DNA from: Lachnospiraceae bacterium C1.1
GTDB lineage: Bacteria; Bacillota; Clostridia; Lachnospirales; Lachnospiraceae
Reading direction: 5' to 3'
Length of the DNA stretch: 64,000 nt
Assembly: GCA_030434875.1 (NCBI GenBank)
Contig: JAUISW010000001.1
Coordinates: forward strand, 507,501-571,500
The notes below the pieces were generated by a model. It worked only from the letters and a program-made list of their open reading frames with translations. It did not search any database and was not told the DNA's origin. Each line of letters begins with the position of its first letter. Within the stretch, counting starts at the first letter, position 1. Made by a program: the position numbers and the translations under genes. Below, one piece after another: positions 48,678 through 57,783 of the stretch.

Positions 48678-48689
48678 GTATGAAAGAAT

Positions 48690-49580
48690 TTATTTTACGA
48701 GACCCATATCGAGGAGAACCTTGTGAAGCTTTTCTTTTTCTTCTAAGGTGAGTTCACCGATAGGATCAAGACATTTGCCAACCGGAATGCCTTCCTGGAC
48801 AAGCCCTTCCTTGATGACTGCGGGGAAGGTACCCATACTGCAGGCAATGCGGAGAGGGGCAAGAGTGAACTGTGCCTCAAGAGCGCCTTTAAGATCACCG
48901 GATACATATCTGTCATAGATATCGGCAGTGATCCTTGGAGCAACATTTGCGCAGGAAGCAATGGCTCCGGTAGCGCCATAGCAGAGGGCTGCATAGATAA
49001 GTGTATCTCTGCCCATAAGGACTGAAAATTCTTTATCACGAGTCAGTCTGATATATTCGGCTGTATTAGTCATATCGCCGGTACTGTCTTTTACTGCGAC
49101 AATATTGTCGATATCTGCAAGACGTGCTACGGTTGCGGGTTCGATGGTAACATTTGTTTTAGGCTTGTTGTTATAAAGAATTATCGGAAGAGTAGTGTTC
49201 TTTGCGATGGTTTCATAGTGCTTGTAAAGCTCCTGCTGTGTCTGGGAAACAAACATAGGAGTAAGGACTGATACAGCATCAACGCCTACTTCTTCACAGA
49301 TTTTGCAAAGACGGATAACATCACGGGTTGCTATAGCACTTGCACCGCCGTAAACAGGGACCCTGCCCTTTGTTTCTTCTACAACCGTTTCAAGAATTTT
49401 TCTGTAGGTTTCATCATCAAATGCATAGAATTCACCGGTGGTCCCTAATGGGAATAGTCCGTGAACACCTTGATCGATAAGGTGATTTACCATCTGACGG
49501 AGAACATCATAATTTACGTTTCCCTCGTTGTCGAGCGGTGTGATGATTGGCGGGATGATACCCTTTGGTACGAATTTCAT
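48690..49580 (-). CDS. Dihydrodipicolinate-synthase-family lyase, probably acting on a sugar-acid intermediate
   Basis: A 296-residue TIM-barrel Schiff-base lyase. The DapA-family signature is HGLFPLGTTGEFYAFDDETY near 39-58, the Tyr is in LPIILYNNKPKT near 138 and the catalytic Lys in IVAVKDSTGDMTNTAEY near 165. It is cotranscribed with a GntP-family permease (20-nt gap) and stands in a sugar-diacid island. Family members include DapA, NanA, KDG aldolase and 5-keto-4-deoxyglucarate dehydratase. As GarR is present but GarL is not seen, this may be the aldolase that splits 5-keto-4-deoxyglucarate. True lysine-pathway DapA is less likely in this setting. AGGAGGA precedes the ATG. Confidence 0.85.
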   Translation of the reverse strand: MKFVPKGIIPPIITPLDNEGNVNYDVLRQMVNHLIDQGVHGLFPLGTTGEFYAFDDETYRKILETVVEETKGRVPVYGGASAIATRDVIRLCKICEEVGVDAVSVLTPMFVSQTQQELYKHYETIAKNTTLPIILYNNKPKTNVTIEPATVARLADIDNIVAVKDSTGDMTNTAEYIRLTRDKEFSVLMGRDTLIYAALCYGATGAIASCANVAPRITADIYDRYVSGDLKGALEAQFTLAPLRIACSMGTFPAVIKEGLVQEGIPVGKCLDPIGELTLEEKEKLHKVLLDMGLVK

Positions 49581-49600
49581 TTTTTATTCCTCCTGAATTA

Positions 49601-51046
49601 TTATTTAATAAAAATACTCAAAATTAAAAGTTCCACAATTCCGACAACTGCCATGATAAGAGATACAGCAGTTTTACATCTGACCTGATCTTTAAGTTCT
49701 GTGAGTCCAAACATTCCGTTAAACACCCAGAAGCCCGAATCGTTAAAGTATGAAAACGATATTGCACCTACGCAGCTTGAAATAGCCATAAGAAGAGGAG
49801 ATACACTGATGACTCCCATGAGTCCTGCAGAGAGTGAAGCTGCGGTTGTGATCGCAACTGTGGCTGAACCTAATGCCACTCTCATGAGTGCTGCTATAAT
49901 AAACGGTATGAGTATGACGGGAAGAGGTGTTTTAACAATAGCTCCACCGAGTACATCTCCAATTCCTGCGACTTTAATAACATTTCCAAGCGATCCTCCG
50001 GCACCTGTTATAAGCATTATTATTCCGGTGTCTCTGATGGCATCATTCATCATGCCGAGAACTTTTTCAGTGTTTTCGTGAGGCACCAGTCCGTAAATCG
50101 CGATAATAGTACCTATTCCCAAAGCGACAATCGGTGAACCGAGAAGGCTTATTAGACTATTTAATATGCCTGTTCCTACAGCGGGATTTGAGCTCTTATA
50201 CATATCCCAGAAGGTCTTAACGAAAATTAAAATTACAGGGATAATGATCGGGGCGATCGACATTCCAAATCCTGGAAGCTTTTTATCATTAATGATGGAT
50301 TCAACTTCATCCATTGTCTTAAGATATTCTTCTTTATAATCTTTGCGGATAAATCCACCCTGTCCGTCCGGAATCTGATATATTGCCTTATTGATATATT
50401 TTTTGATATAGATCATGACTACGATCAGCATAGGTATTGATACCAGTGTACCGAGTGCGATAACCTGACCAACGTCTGCTCCAAGCATTCCGGCAGCAGT
50501 CAGAGGACCGGGTGTCGGAGGAACAAGACAGTGTGTAAGCTGAAGTCCGCATGCGAGAGCAAGTGCAAGACCTACTACTGAAATTCCTGTAACAGTTGAA
50601 AGTGCCTTTACAAGCGGGGCAAATATTACTATTGCAGAGTCAGCAAATACCGGGATGGCGACTACCCATCCTGTAACGGCCAGAGCCCATTCAACATGCT
50701 TTTTTCCGAGTTTCTTAATAAAAGTAAATGCGAGTCTTTCTGCGGCACCGGATTTTTCCAGAATGCCACCCATCATTACACCAAGACCGATTATGATACC
50801 TGTAGATTTAAGAGTATTTCCAAAACCGTCCTGTATTGCAGAAATTACGCCTTTAACGGTTGTTCCGTCTGAGAGAGTTGTATCGGTTACCGGCATTCCG
50901 CCAATAAGTCCTGTAAGCAGTGCTGCAAAGAGAAGTGCTATAAAAGTATGCACCTTTGTCTTCATAACGAGGAAGATCATCACTGCTATACCGATGGCCA
51001 GGCCGATAATCATTCTTGTTGCATCATCCATTTTAGTATTCTCCAT
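49601..51046 (-). CDS. GntP-family gluconate/sugar-acid permease
   Basis: Membrane symporter of 481 residues with about 12-14 helices. GntP-family features are GGILEKSGAAERLAFTFI near 93, the conserved AIPVFADSAIVIFAPL near 129 and LTHCLVPPTPGPLTAAG near 170. These proteins carry gluconate, glycerate, 2-keto-3-deoxy sugars or related acids with protons. ATG 51046 is preceded by AAGG; ATG 51031 has GGAG at a better distance, so the start may be five codons later. It lies 20 nt upstream of the DHDPS-family gene and is divergent from the PrpR-like regulator. Confidence 0.9.
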   Translation of the reverse strand: MENTKMDDATRMIIGLAIGIAVMIFLVMKTKVHTFIALLFAALLTGLIGGMPVTDTTLSDGTTVKGVISAIQDGFGNTLKSTGIIIGLGVMMGGILEKSGAAERLAFTFIKKLGKKHVEWALAVTGWVVAIPVFADSAIVIFAPLVKALSTVTGISVVGLALALACGLQLTHCLVPPTPGPLTAAGMLGADVGQVIALGTLVSIPMLIVVMIYIKKYINKAIYQIPDGQGGFIRKDYKEEYLKTMDEVESIINDKKLPGFGMSIAPIIIPVILIFVKTFWDMYKSSNPAVGTGILNSLISLLGSPIVALGIGTIIAIYGLVPHENTEKVLGMMNDAIRDTGIIMLITGAGGSLGNVIKVAGIGDVLGGAIVKTPLPVILIPFIIAALMRVALGSATVAITTAASLSAGLMGVISVSPLLMAISSCVGAISFSYFNDSGFWVFNGMFGLTELKDQVRCKTAVSLIMAVVGIVELLILSIFIK

Positions 51047-51080
51047 TAACCTTGATATACGCGCCTTTAGTAACTTGTCG

Positions 51081-51141
51081 ACATATTGATTATATATAAA
51101 TACAATTGCTAAATCTATTCGTTAAATTACTAACATATTGA
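51081..51141. promoter_or_regulatory. Two ACATATTGA direct repeats in a divergent promoter region
   Basis: ACATATTGA at 51081-51089 and 51133-51141, each followed by an AT-rich TTATAT stretch, 52 bp apart (about five helical turns). They lie between the GntP gene and the PrpR-like regulator and could be operators of that regulator. Confidence 0.45.
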
Positions 51142-51229
51142 ATTATATTTTATTTATATGCTATAATTTTTCAAAAAATGAAAATAATATTTCAAATATA
51201 ATGAAATAAAGAAATGGGTGGAGATTTTT

Positions 51230-53077
51230 ATGCTGAAACTTGGTATATTGCTGCCGGAAAAAGAAATGATAGATGATGCATTGGACATAGTGGAAAAAGC
51301 AGGAGAAAATGTTATATGCTGCAGGCAGATAAAGAACGATAATACGATAGAACAGGCGAGAAAGGCAGTGGCGGACGGCGCACAGGTAATAATGGCAAGA
51401 GGGTACCAGGCGAGCCTCATAAGGGAATATGTCGATGTTCCGCTTGCAGAAGTTAAGCTTACCACACAGGATATAGGTCTTCTTGCCGAATCAGCAAGAG
51501 AACTTACCGGAAAAGAAAGTCCGCATATTGCAATAGTTGCTTTTTCAAATATGCTTCCGGATCTTACTTATGCTGAAAAACTTTTCAGGATAAGACTGGT
51601 GACTTATTTTGTTGATACACCTGAAGAAATAAGCAGTGCTGTGGACAGTATAGATGAAAAGGGCAAGGCTGATCTTGTGATAGGGGGATATCAGACTTGT
51701 GAAATAGCAGGAAACAGGGGATATAAAACTCTTTTTTATATGTCTTCAAGAGAAGCGATAGTCAATGCTTTCGAGATAGCAAACAGTATGCTGCTTGCTA
51801 TTTACAAGGAAAATCAGAGCCGGGTACAGCTGGAGACAGCCCTTGATACCTCTTTTAACGGAATGCTCAGGATCAATACCGATATGAAGATATTTGCTGT
51901 CAATCATCAGATAGAGGATCTGTTTGGAAAAAAAAGAGAGAATATTGTAGGAAAGTCACTGGAGGAGATTTTTCCGCAGATTGATCTGGAAATTGTTTCA
52001 CAGGTTTTATCCGGAGAGAGAGACAGTTATGCGATATCTGTAAATATTAATAATTCAGCATGGATGATGGTAGCAGCTCCGATAGCATACATGAAGCAGA
52101 TCACGGGTGCTATTCTTTCAATACACAGAATAAATTCTGCTCCGGGTAAAGAAAAAAGAAAAGAGAAAAGTCAAAAATATGAAAAAAAAGGAGCATTTTC
52201 ATTTAAGAACATAGAAACTTCGGATAAGGAATATAAGCAGCAGCTCGAAAATGCAGCTTTTTTTGCTCTTTCGGATGCACCTGTGCTCATTTATGCGGGA
52301 GCCGGATCAGAAACCGAAGCTCTTGCGCGAGCTATACATAATAACAGTGACCGCAGTATGGAAGAATTCAGAATGATGACTTCTGAAGAATTTGAATATT
52401 TCATAAATAGTGAAAAAAATGAAAAAGGACTTGAGGGAAGTCTTTTTTTGGAGGGAATAGATTCACTCAGTCTTTATGCCCAAAGCAGGCTTCTTAAGCT
52501 TATATCAGACAGTTGTGAGGAATCAGCGGAAAAAAATACGGGGAACATCAGGCTTATAGCTGCATCGGAAAAGAATCTTAAACCTGAGACGGAAGAGGGA
52601 AGATTTTATGAAAAACTATATTATTCACTGAATGCTCTTACAATAAAGATTCCTGCGTTGAACAGAAGAGCTGCTGATCTTGAAAATTATTTCTATAATT
52701 TTTGCAGGACATATATGAAGAAATACAACAGACGGTTAAAACTGACTAAAGAAGCAATTATCAGGATAAGAAATCTTGAATGGCAGGGAAATGAGCTTCA
52801 GCTTAAGCGTTTTACAGAGAGGCTTATATTGGGAGCAGCAAAAAGAACCATAGATGAAGGAACTGTTCAGAAATTATATGATGAATTATACCCGAGATTT
52901 GAAAAGTCTAATGAAACAGAAAGACTTGTGGTCTACAAGGATCCGGAAGCAATAAGATTGAGGGAGATACTGGATAAATATAGGGGAAACAGAAGTGAGG
53001 CAGCAAAAGAACTTGGAATAAGTATGACGACTCTCTGGCGTAAAATGAAAAAATACGGTGTAGAGGCAAAATATTAA
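51230..53077 (+). CDS. PrpR-like transcription regulator with a degenerate AAA+ domain
   Basis: A 615-residue protein. Residues about 1-170 are a PrpR-N-type sensor domain (LGILLPEKEMIDDALDIVE, then AQVIMARGYQASLIREYVD). A PAS domain spans about 195-300. The region about 335-560 follows the sigma-54 activator AAA+ layout (ALARAIHNNS, SLFLEGIDSLSLYAQSRLLK, IRLIAAS, KLYYSLNALTIKIPALNRR), but Walker A reads GAGSETE without the Lys, and the GAFTGA loop is missing. A Fis-type HTH closes the protein (RNRSEAAKELGISMTTLWRK). ATG 51230 follows GGGTGGAG by 7 nt. It probably controls the divergent GntP-DHDPS operon, by a mechanism that does not use ATP-driven sigma-54 remodelling. Confidence 0.85.
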   Translation: MLKLGILLPEKEMIDDALDIVEKAGENVICCRQIKNDNTIEQARKAVADGAQVIMARGYQASLIREYVDVPLAEVKLTTQDIGLLAESARELTGKESPHIAIVAFSNMLPDLTYAEKLFRIRLVTYFVDTPEEISSAVDSIDEKGKADLVIGGYQTCEIAGNRGYKTLFYMSSREAIVNAFEIANSMLLAIYKENQSRVQLETALDTSFNGMLRINTDMKIFAVNHQIEDLFGKKRENIVGKSLEEIFPQIDLEIVSQVLSGERDSYAISVNINNSAWMMVAAPIAYMKQITGAILSIHRINSAPGKEKRKEKSQKYEKKGAFSFKNIETSDKEYKQQLENAAFFALSDAPVLIYAGAGSETEALARAIHNNSDRSMEEFRMMTSEEFEYFINSEKNEKGLEGSLFLEGIDSLSLYAQSRLLKLISDSCEESAEKNTGNIRLIAASEKNLKPETEEGRFYEKLYYSLNALTIKIPALNRRAADLENYFYNFCRTYMKKYNRRLKLTKEAIIRIRNLEWQGNELQLKRFTERLILGAAKRTIDEGTVQKLYDELYPRFEKSNETERLVVYKDPEAIRLREILDKYRGNRSEAAKELGISMTTLWRKMKKYGVEAKY

Positions 53078-53078
53078 A

Positions 53079-53105
53079 AGAACTCTGCCGGCAAGGGCAG
53101 AGTTC
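53079..53105 (+). terminator. Terminator of the PrpR-like gene
   Basis: AACTCTGCC and GGCAGAGTT pair with a GGCAAG-type loop directly after the stop codon. No T run. Confidence 0.65.
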
Positions 53106-53232
53106 ATGAAAATATAACGGATAAATTACTAATGAAAGGAAGATTGTAGCAAAAACATTATCCGGGATTGTTTGTTTAGAGTTACTCCTCAGGCATAAGC
53201 TCCATATGTCCTGTTTCAAATCCGCAGAGGAT

Positions 53233-54141
53233 CTAATGCATTGTCCAATATTCTTTTACAAGTTCAATAAATGCCTGTGCGCTTTCGGAGACATAGCTGT
53301 TTCTTCGATATACTATGCATATTTCCCAGCTTGGATGCTCTTTAAGGCTGAAACAGCGATAATCCGGATCGTTTGGATCTACATGGTAGCGGGGCAGTAT
53401 CCCACAGCAGAGATTGAGTTTTACCATAGAGACCATGCTTGGCATACTTGAGGTTTCGAAGAGTACCATAGGCGAAATATCTGCATCATCAAATATTTTT
53501 TTGCAAAGAGGATAGCTTGTGGATATTTTATAGGGCATTGCAAACGGTTCATGTTCAAGCTCATTTATGGAAATTTCTGTAAGCGGTTCTCCTTCAGGAG
53601 CTGCTTTTTCACATAACGGATGAATTTTTGGAACTGCAACAACATATTCCTCATTTTTTATAGTGAGATATTCATTTGAATCCTTTTGATCATTTGTCAA
53701 TGTAACAAATCCCAGATCGATATCACCTCTTTTAAGCGCTGCAAGCTGATCCTGCACGCTCATTTCTATAGGAGAAATAAAAAGGTTGTAGTATTGCTCG
53801 TGTAGCTTAGGATATATTTCTGTGAACATCTTAAATCCGCGGTGCGGAGTGAGACCTATTTTTAGGGCGGTGTTCTGAGAATGATTCAGATCACTGATCC
53901 TTTTATAGGTATCTTTTTTCAGAAGAAGAGCCCTTCTGGCTGCAGAGACATATATTTCACCGGCTTCGGTCAGGTGCCAGTCGGTTCTTGAACGGTGAAA
54001 GAGCTGACATCCCAGTTCTTTTTCGAGTTTTAAGAGCTGCTGGTTCAGTGCGGATTGTGAAATGAACAATTTCTCAGCTGCACGGGTTATGTTATTCTCC
54101 TCTGCTATGGCAATTATATACTCAAGTTGATGAAAATCCAT
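53233..54141 (-). CDS. LysR-family transcription regulator
   Basis: DNA-binding regulator of 302 residues. The N-terminal winged helix-turn-helix is typical: MDFHQLEYIIAIAEENNITR, then AAEKLFISQSALNQQLLKLE near 20-39 and LGCQLFHRSRTDWHLTEAGE. The effector domain (about 90-300) has the two-lobe LysR substrate-binding fold, with LKIGLTPHRGFKMF and DIDLGFVTL segments. AGGAAGGTGG precedes the ATG. It is divergent from the first glucarate dehydratase with 148 bp between, and TTCTTAGAGAA (54178-54188) lies in that gap. A role as regulator of the glucarate genes is therefore likely; the effector is unknown. Confidence 0.92.
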   Translation of the reverse strand: MDFHQLEYIIAIAEENNITRAAEKLFISQSALNQQLLKLEKELGCQLFHRSRTDWHLTEAGEIYVSAARRALLLKKDTYKRISDLNHSQNTALKIGLTPHRGFKMFTEIYPKLHEQYYNLFISPIEMSVQDQLAALKRGDIDLGFVTLTNDQKDSNEYLTIKNEEYVVAVPKIHPLCEKAAPEGEPLTEISINELEHEPFAMPYKISTSYPLCKKIFDDADISPMVLFETSSMPSMVSMVKLNLCCGILPRYHVDPNDPDYRCFSLKEHPSWEICIVYRRNSYVSESAQAFIELVKEYWTMH

Positions 54142-54174
54142 TTGTAAACCACCTTCCTGAAAATTTACTAGTTG

Positions 54175-54238
54175 TTTTTCTTAGAGAAGTATAAGTTATT
54201 CGTGTTTTATTTTTTATACAAGAAAAATTATAATAAAA
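54175..54238 (+). promoter_or_regulatory. Operator-promoter block of gudD1 (shared with gudD2)
   Basis: TTTTTCTTAGAGAAGT (54175-54190) recurs exactly at 59152-59167. Inside it TTCT-TAG-AGAA is a LysR-type interrupted palindrome. The similarity continues to a -10-like TATAAT (54229-54234): 49 of 63 positions match the block before the second copy. Confidence 0.7.
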
Positions 54239-54289
54239 AAACAAGAAAAACTTTACAAAAATATACAATGTGACGAAAGGGGAAGAGCG

Positions 54290-55642
54290 TTGATTGACAA
54301 TAAGACACCAATAATCACCAAAATGTCAGTCGTACCGGTAGCAGGATATGACAGCATGCTGATGACACTAAGCGGTGCACATGAGCCTTACTTCACTAGG
54401 AATATTGTAATACTTGAGGACTCATCTGGCAAACAGGGAATAGGGGAAATTCACGGAGGTGATTATACCTGCGAGTCACTTAAGAAATGCATACCGCTTG
54501 TTGAAGGGCAGCCGATCGGCAAGTACAGAGCGGTTTTAGACAATATTTCAAAAAAAATGACCAGAGCGGATGGAGATGACGGAGAAGGAATTCAGACACT
54601 CGATATAAGCAAGCTTAAATTTGTGGTCAAATCTCAATGGGCTATAGAATGTGCTTTTCTGGATCTTTTAGGACAGTTTATGGGACTTCCAATCTGTGAA
54701 TTGCTTGGTAACGGTAAGCAGAGAGACAAGGTTGAAACACTTGGATATCTTTTTTATATCAGTGATAAAAACAAGGCTTATTCGGATTTTGAATACCTTG
54801 ATGAATCAGACAGTAAAGATCCGTGGTACAGATTCAGACGTCAGGAATGCCTTACACATGAAAAAATTGTAGAAGAGGCAGAGATAGTTCATGAAAAATA
54901 CGGATTTGAGAATTTTAAGCTGAAGGGCGGAGTTCTTGAAGGCAGCTATGAAATGGACAGTATCAGAGCTTTGAAAAAGGCATTCCCAAACGGGAGGATA
55001 AATATTGACCCGAACGGAGCCTGGAGCCTTAGAGAGGCAATTGACCTTTGCAAGCCTATGGAGGATGTTCTTACATATATAGAAGATCCCTGCGGACCGG
55101 AGAGCGGATACTCGAGCAGAGAGATCATGGCTGAATTCAAAAATGCTGTTAAACTTCCGGTGGCAACGAATATGATAGCAACTGACTGGAGACAGTTTTA
55201 TCATAGTGCTGCACTTAAATCTGTGGATATTGTTCTTGCGGATCCGCATTTCTGGGGATTTGAAGGTAGTGTAAGAATGGCACAGCTCTTAAATGATTGG
55301 GGACTTACCTGGGGAAGTCATTCAAACAATCATTTTGATATTACACTTGCAGCTTTTGCACAGGTAGGGGCAGCAGCACCCGGAAAGCCTACAGCACTTG
55401 ATACTCACTGGATATGGCAGGATGGACAGAATCTTCTGGAAAATGCACCTCAGATCAGAAATGGATATCTGGAACTTCCGGAGGGCAACGGACTTGGAGT
55501 AAAGCTCAATATGAAGAGGCTTGAGGAAGCCAACAGATTATATATGAAGCTTGACAGTCATGACCGCAATGATGCGAGGGCAATGCAGTATCTTATCAGG
55601 GATTGGAAATATGACTGCAAAAAACCTGCACTTGTAAGATGA
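54290..55642 (+). CDS. gudD: Glucarate dehydratase, first copy
   Basis: Enolase-superfamily enzyme of 450 residues that dehydrates D-glucarate (and often L-idarate) to 5-keto-4-deoxyglucarate. All expected active-site residues are seen: the Lys pair in [11 protein letters not shown] near 208, metal ligands in NIDPNGAW (Asp), YIEDPCGP (Glu) and [10 protein letters not shown] (Asn), His in [10 protein letters not shown] near 345 and Asp in ALDTHWIWQ near 375. The start is TTG behind AAAGGGGAAG. It leads an operon with tctB, tctA and tctC. The identity to the second copy is high throughout. Confidence 0.95.
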   Translation: MIDNKTPIITKMSVVPVAGYDSMLMTLSGAHEPYFTRNIVILEDSSGKQGIGEIHGGDYTCESLKKCIPLVEGQPIGKYRAVLDNISKKMTRADGDDGEGIQTLDISKLKFVVKSQWAIECAFLDLLGQFMGLPICELLGNGKQRDKVETLGYLFYISDKNKAYSDFEYLDESDSKDPWYRFRRQECLTHEKIVEEAEIVHEKYGFENFKLKGGVLEGSYEMDSIRALKKAFPNGRINIDPNGAWSLREAIDLCKPMEDVLTYIEDPCGPESGYSSREIMAEFKNAVKLPVATNMIATDWRQFYHSAALKSVDIVLADPHFWGFEGSVRMAQLLNDWGLTWGSHSNNHFDITLAAFAQVGAAAPGKPTALDTHWIWQDGQNLLENAPQIRNGYLELPEGNGLGVKLNMKRLEEANRLYMKLDSHDRNDARAMQYLIRDWKYDCKKPALVR

Positions 55643-55672
55643 AGTTAATGGAACTGAATAGGAGGGTATAAG

Positions 55673-56167
55673 ATGTTTTTTAAGAAATACGGAGACATTG
55701 TGACCGGAATTTTCTTTTCGGTATTCTCAATTGTCATGATACTTATGGCACAGCTGCTTCCGAAATCAAAGGTAATGGATATCGGACCGGATTTTATGCC
55801 GACAGTGGTAGGTGTGATAATGCTGATATTATCGGTTATCCTGCTTATCCAGAGCATCAGATCTTTTAACAGTAATGCTGAAAGCCTTAAGGATTACAAA
55901 GATGAGAGTGATTATAAAAGGATGATAATGAGTCTTATTCTTTGTCTCTTTTATGTATATTTACTTCAGCCGGTAGGCTTCATTATAACGACTTTTGTTT
56001 ATCTTATACTGCAGATAACAGTCCTTGCGCCTGATGAGAACCGCAGAAAAAAAGATATTATAAAGTATTCAATAATAAGCCTGATATTTACACTGGCAGT
56101 ATTTTTCCTTTTCAGATACGGATTTGTAATAGTTCTTCCGGCTGGAATATTTACTATAAGCATATAA
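55673..56167 (+). CDS. tctB: Tripartite tricarboxylate transporter, small membrane subunit TctB
   Basis: Small membrane subunit of 164 residues with four helices: about 10-30, 41-62, 82-102 and 128-152. The TctB pattern MPTVVGVIMLILSVILLIQS is near 43. Position directly before tctA and the family's usual 145-170 residue length support the call. ATAGGAGGGTATAAG precedes the ATG. It acts with TctA and the binding lipoprotein TctC. Confidence 0.88.
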   Translation: MFFKKYGDIVTGIFFSVFSIVMILMAQLLPKSKVMDIGPDFMPTVVGVIMLILSVILLIQSIRSFNSNAESLKDYKDESDYKRMIMSLILCLFYVYLLQPVGFIITTFVYLILQITVLAPDENRRKKDIIKYSIISLIFTLAVFFLFRYGFVIVLPAGIFTISI

Positions 56168-56180
56168 GGGGGCAGCGGAA

Positions 56181-57713
56181 ATGGGAGCATTAACACAATT
56201 AGGATCGGCACTCGCCGGAGTTTGTCAGCCACAGTCATTACTGCTGATGTTCGCCGGAGTAATAATAGGAATTATTTTCGGATCGATACCGGGTCTTTCG
56301 GCATCGATGGCAGTAGCGCTTATGCTGCCGCTGACATTCAGTATGTCATCAACACTTGGAATGAATACACTTGTTGCAGTTTATATAGGAGGAATTTCGG
56401 GAGGATGTATCTCAGCGATACTTCTGAACATGCCGGGAACAGCATCGTCAATATCAACCTGCTTTGACGGTCATCCGATGGCAAAACGCGGTGATGCGAT
56501 GAAAGCTCTTGGAATTGCCATAGTATTTTCATTTATTGGCTCAGAATTTTCATTTATCATACTTTCGTTCTTTGCGCCGAAGCTTGCGGATGTGGCGTTA
56601 AAATTCACACCGGTGGAGAATTTCGGAATATGTTTCTTTGCACTTACAATGGTTGCCATTCTTTCTTCCGGAAAGATGATAAAAGGTCTCATAGCAGGAA
56701 TGTTTGGACTCGTATTTGCTATGGTAGGTATGGCACCTATAGACGGAACAGCAAGATTTACTTTTGGGCAGAGTTCAATGATGGGTGGTTTCAACACACT
56801 TACAACTCTTATAGGTATATTTGCTGTTGCTGATATTCTTAAATCGGCAGAGACAATGAATGCTACAAAAGGCCAGCTGATGCCTATTAATAAGGTAAAA
56901 GGTTTTGGATTCAGTTTTAAGAATTTTGTATCCTGGCTTCCAAATGCCTTACGTTCGGCATTGATAGGAACAGGAATTGGTATCCTTCCGGGAATTGGAG
57001 GATCAACATCCGGAATGCTTTCATATGTGACAGCAAAAAATATGTCTAAGCATCCTGAGACTTTCGGACAGGGCGAACCTGAAGGTATTGTTGCTACAGA
57101 AACAGCAAATAATGCAACGATCGGAGGAGCGTTGATCCCGCTTCTGGTTCTTGGTATCCCAGGAGACGGTGTTACGGCAATGATGCTCGGAGGATTCCTG
57201 ATACACGGACTTTCTGCAGGACCTTTGCTTTTTGTTAAAAACGGTGATGTGGTATATGGAATCTTTGCAGCATGTATTGTCTGCGCACTGATCATGCTTA
57301 TAGTTGAGTGGAACTGTATCAAGATCTTTGTTCAGGTTCTTAAAGTTCCGAAACACATCTTGCTTCCACTTATCTTAGTGCTTTGCGGAGTAGGAGCTTA
57401 TGCAACCAACAACAGGATTTTCGATGTTCAGTCAATAATTCTTTTCGGAGTGATCGGATATCTTTATCATAAGTTCAGTCTTCCGACAACACCTTTTGTT
57501 CTTTGCTTCCTTGTAGGAAACATGACTGAAACATATTTAAGAAGAGGTGTAATGTCATATAAGTCATTCGGAGCATTCTTTACAAGACCGATATTTGACG
57601 TATTCTTCTTCGTTGCGATCGGCGTAATGGTATGGTCTGTAATAAAAGAGATAAAATCTGAAAAAAAAAATAAAAAAATGAAAGAGGCTCAGCCGGCAGA
57701 GGCAGTTGGTTAA
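56181..57713 (+). CDS. tctA: Tripartite tricarboxylate transporter, large membrane subunit TctA
   Basis: Channel-forming subunit of 510 residues with about 11-12 helices. Conserved TctA segments are GSIPGLSASMAVALMLPLTF near 31-50, ISGGCISAILLNMPGTASSI near 72-91, DGHPMAKRGDAMKALGIA near 95 and IGTGIGILPGIGGSTSG near 260. TctABC systems take up citrate, dicarboxylates and, in sugar-acid clusters, aldarates. Here the glucarate dehydratases on both sides point to glucarate or galactarate. AAGGGGGCAG precedes the ATG, 13 nt after tctB. Confidence 0.95.
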   Translation: MGALTQLGSALAGVCQPQSLLLMFAGVIIGIIFGSIPGLSASMAVALMLPLTFSMSSTLGMNTLVAVYIGGISGGCISAILLNMPGTASSISTCFDGHPMAKRGDAMKALGIAIVFSFIGSEFSFIILSFFAPKLADVALKFTPVENFGICFFALTMVAILSSGKMIKGLIAGMFGLVFAMVGMAPIDGTARFTFGQSSMMGGFNTLTTLIGIFAVADILKSAETMNATKGQLMPINKVKGFGFSFKNFVSWLPNALRSALIGTGIGILPGIGGSTSGMLSYVTAKNMSKHPETFGQGEPEGIVATETANNATIGGALIPLLVLGIPGDGVTAMMLGGFLIHGLSAGPLLFVKNGDVVYGIFAACIVCALIMLIVEWNCIKIFVQVLKVPKHILLPLILVLCGVGAYATNNRIFDVQSIILFGVIGYLYHKFSLPTTPFVLCFLVGNMTETYLRRGVMSYKSFGAFFTRPIFDVFFFVAIGVMVWSVIKEIKSEKKNKKMKEAQPAEAVG

Positions 57714-57783
57714 TACTGCGGCAGCAGATTAATAATAGTAAAAGTATTTATAAGGAAAATTTTATCAAATGGAGGAAGGTTAG

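Noticed and set aside
51230..53077. Reading the regulator as a standard sigma-54 activator
   Set aside because: Walker A lysine and GAFTGA are both missing, so the ordinary mechanism is not supported.
53206..53451. 81-codon plus-strand frame overlapping the LysR gene
   Set aside because: It is antisense to a clear LysR gene and has no ribosome binding site.
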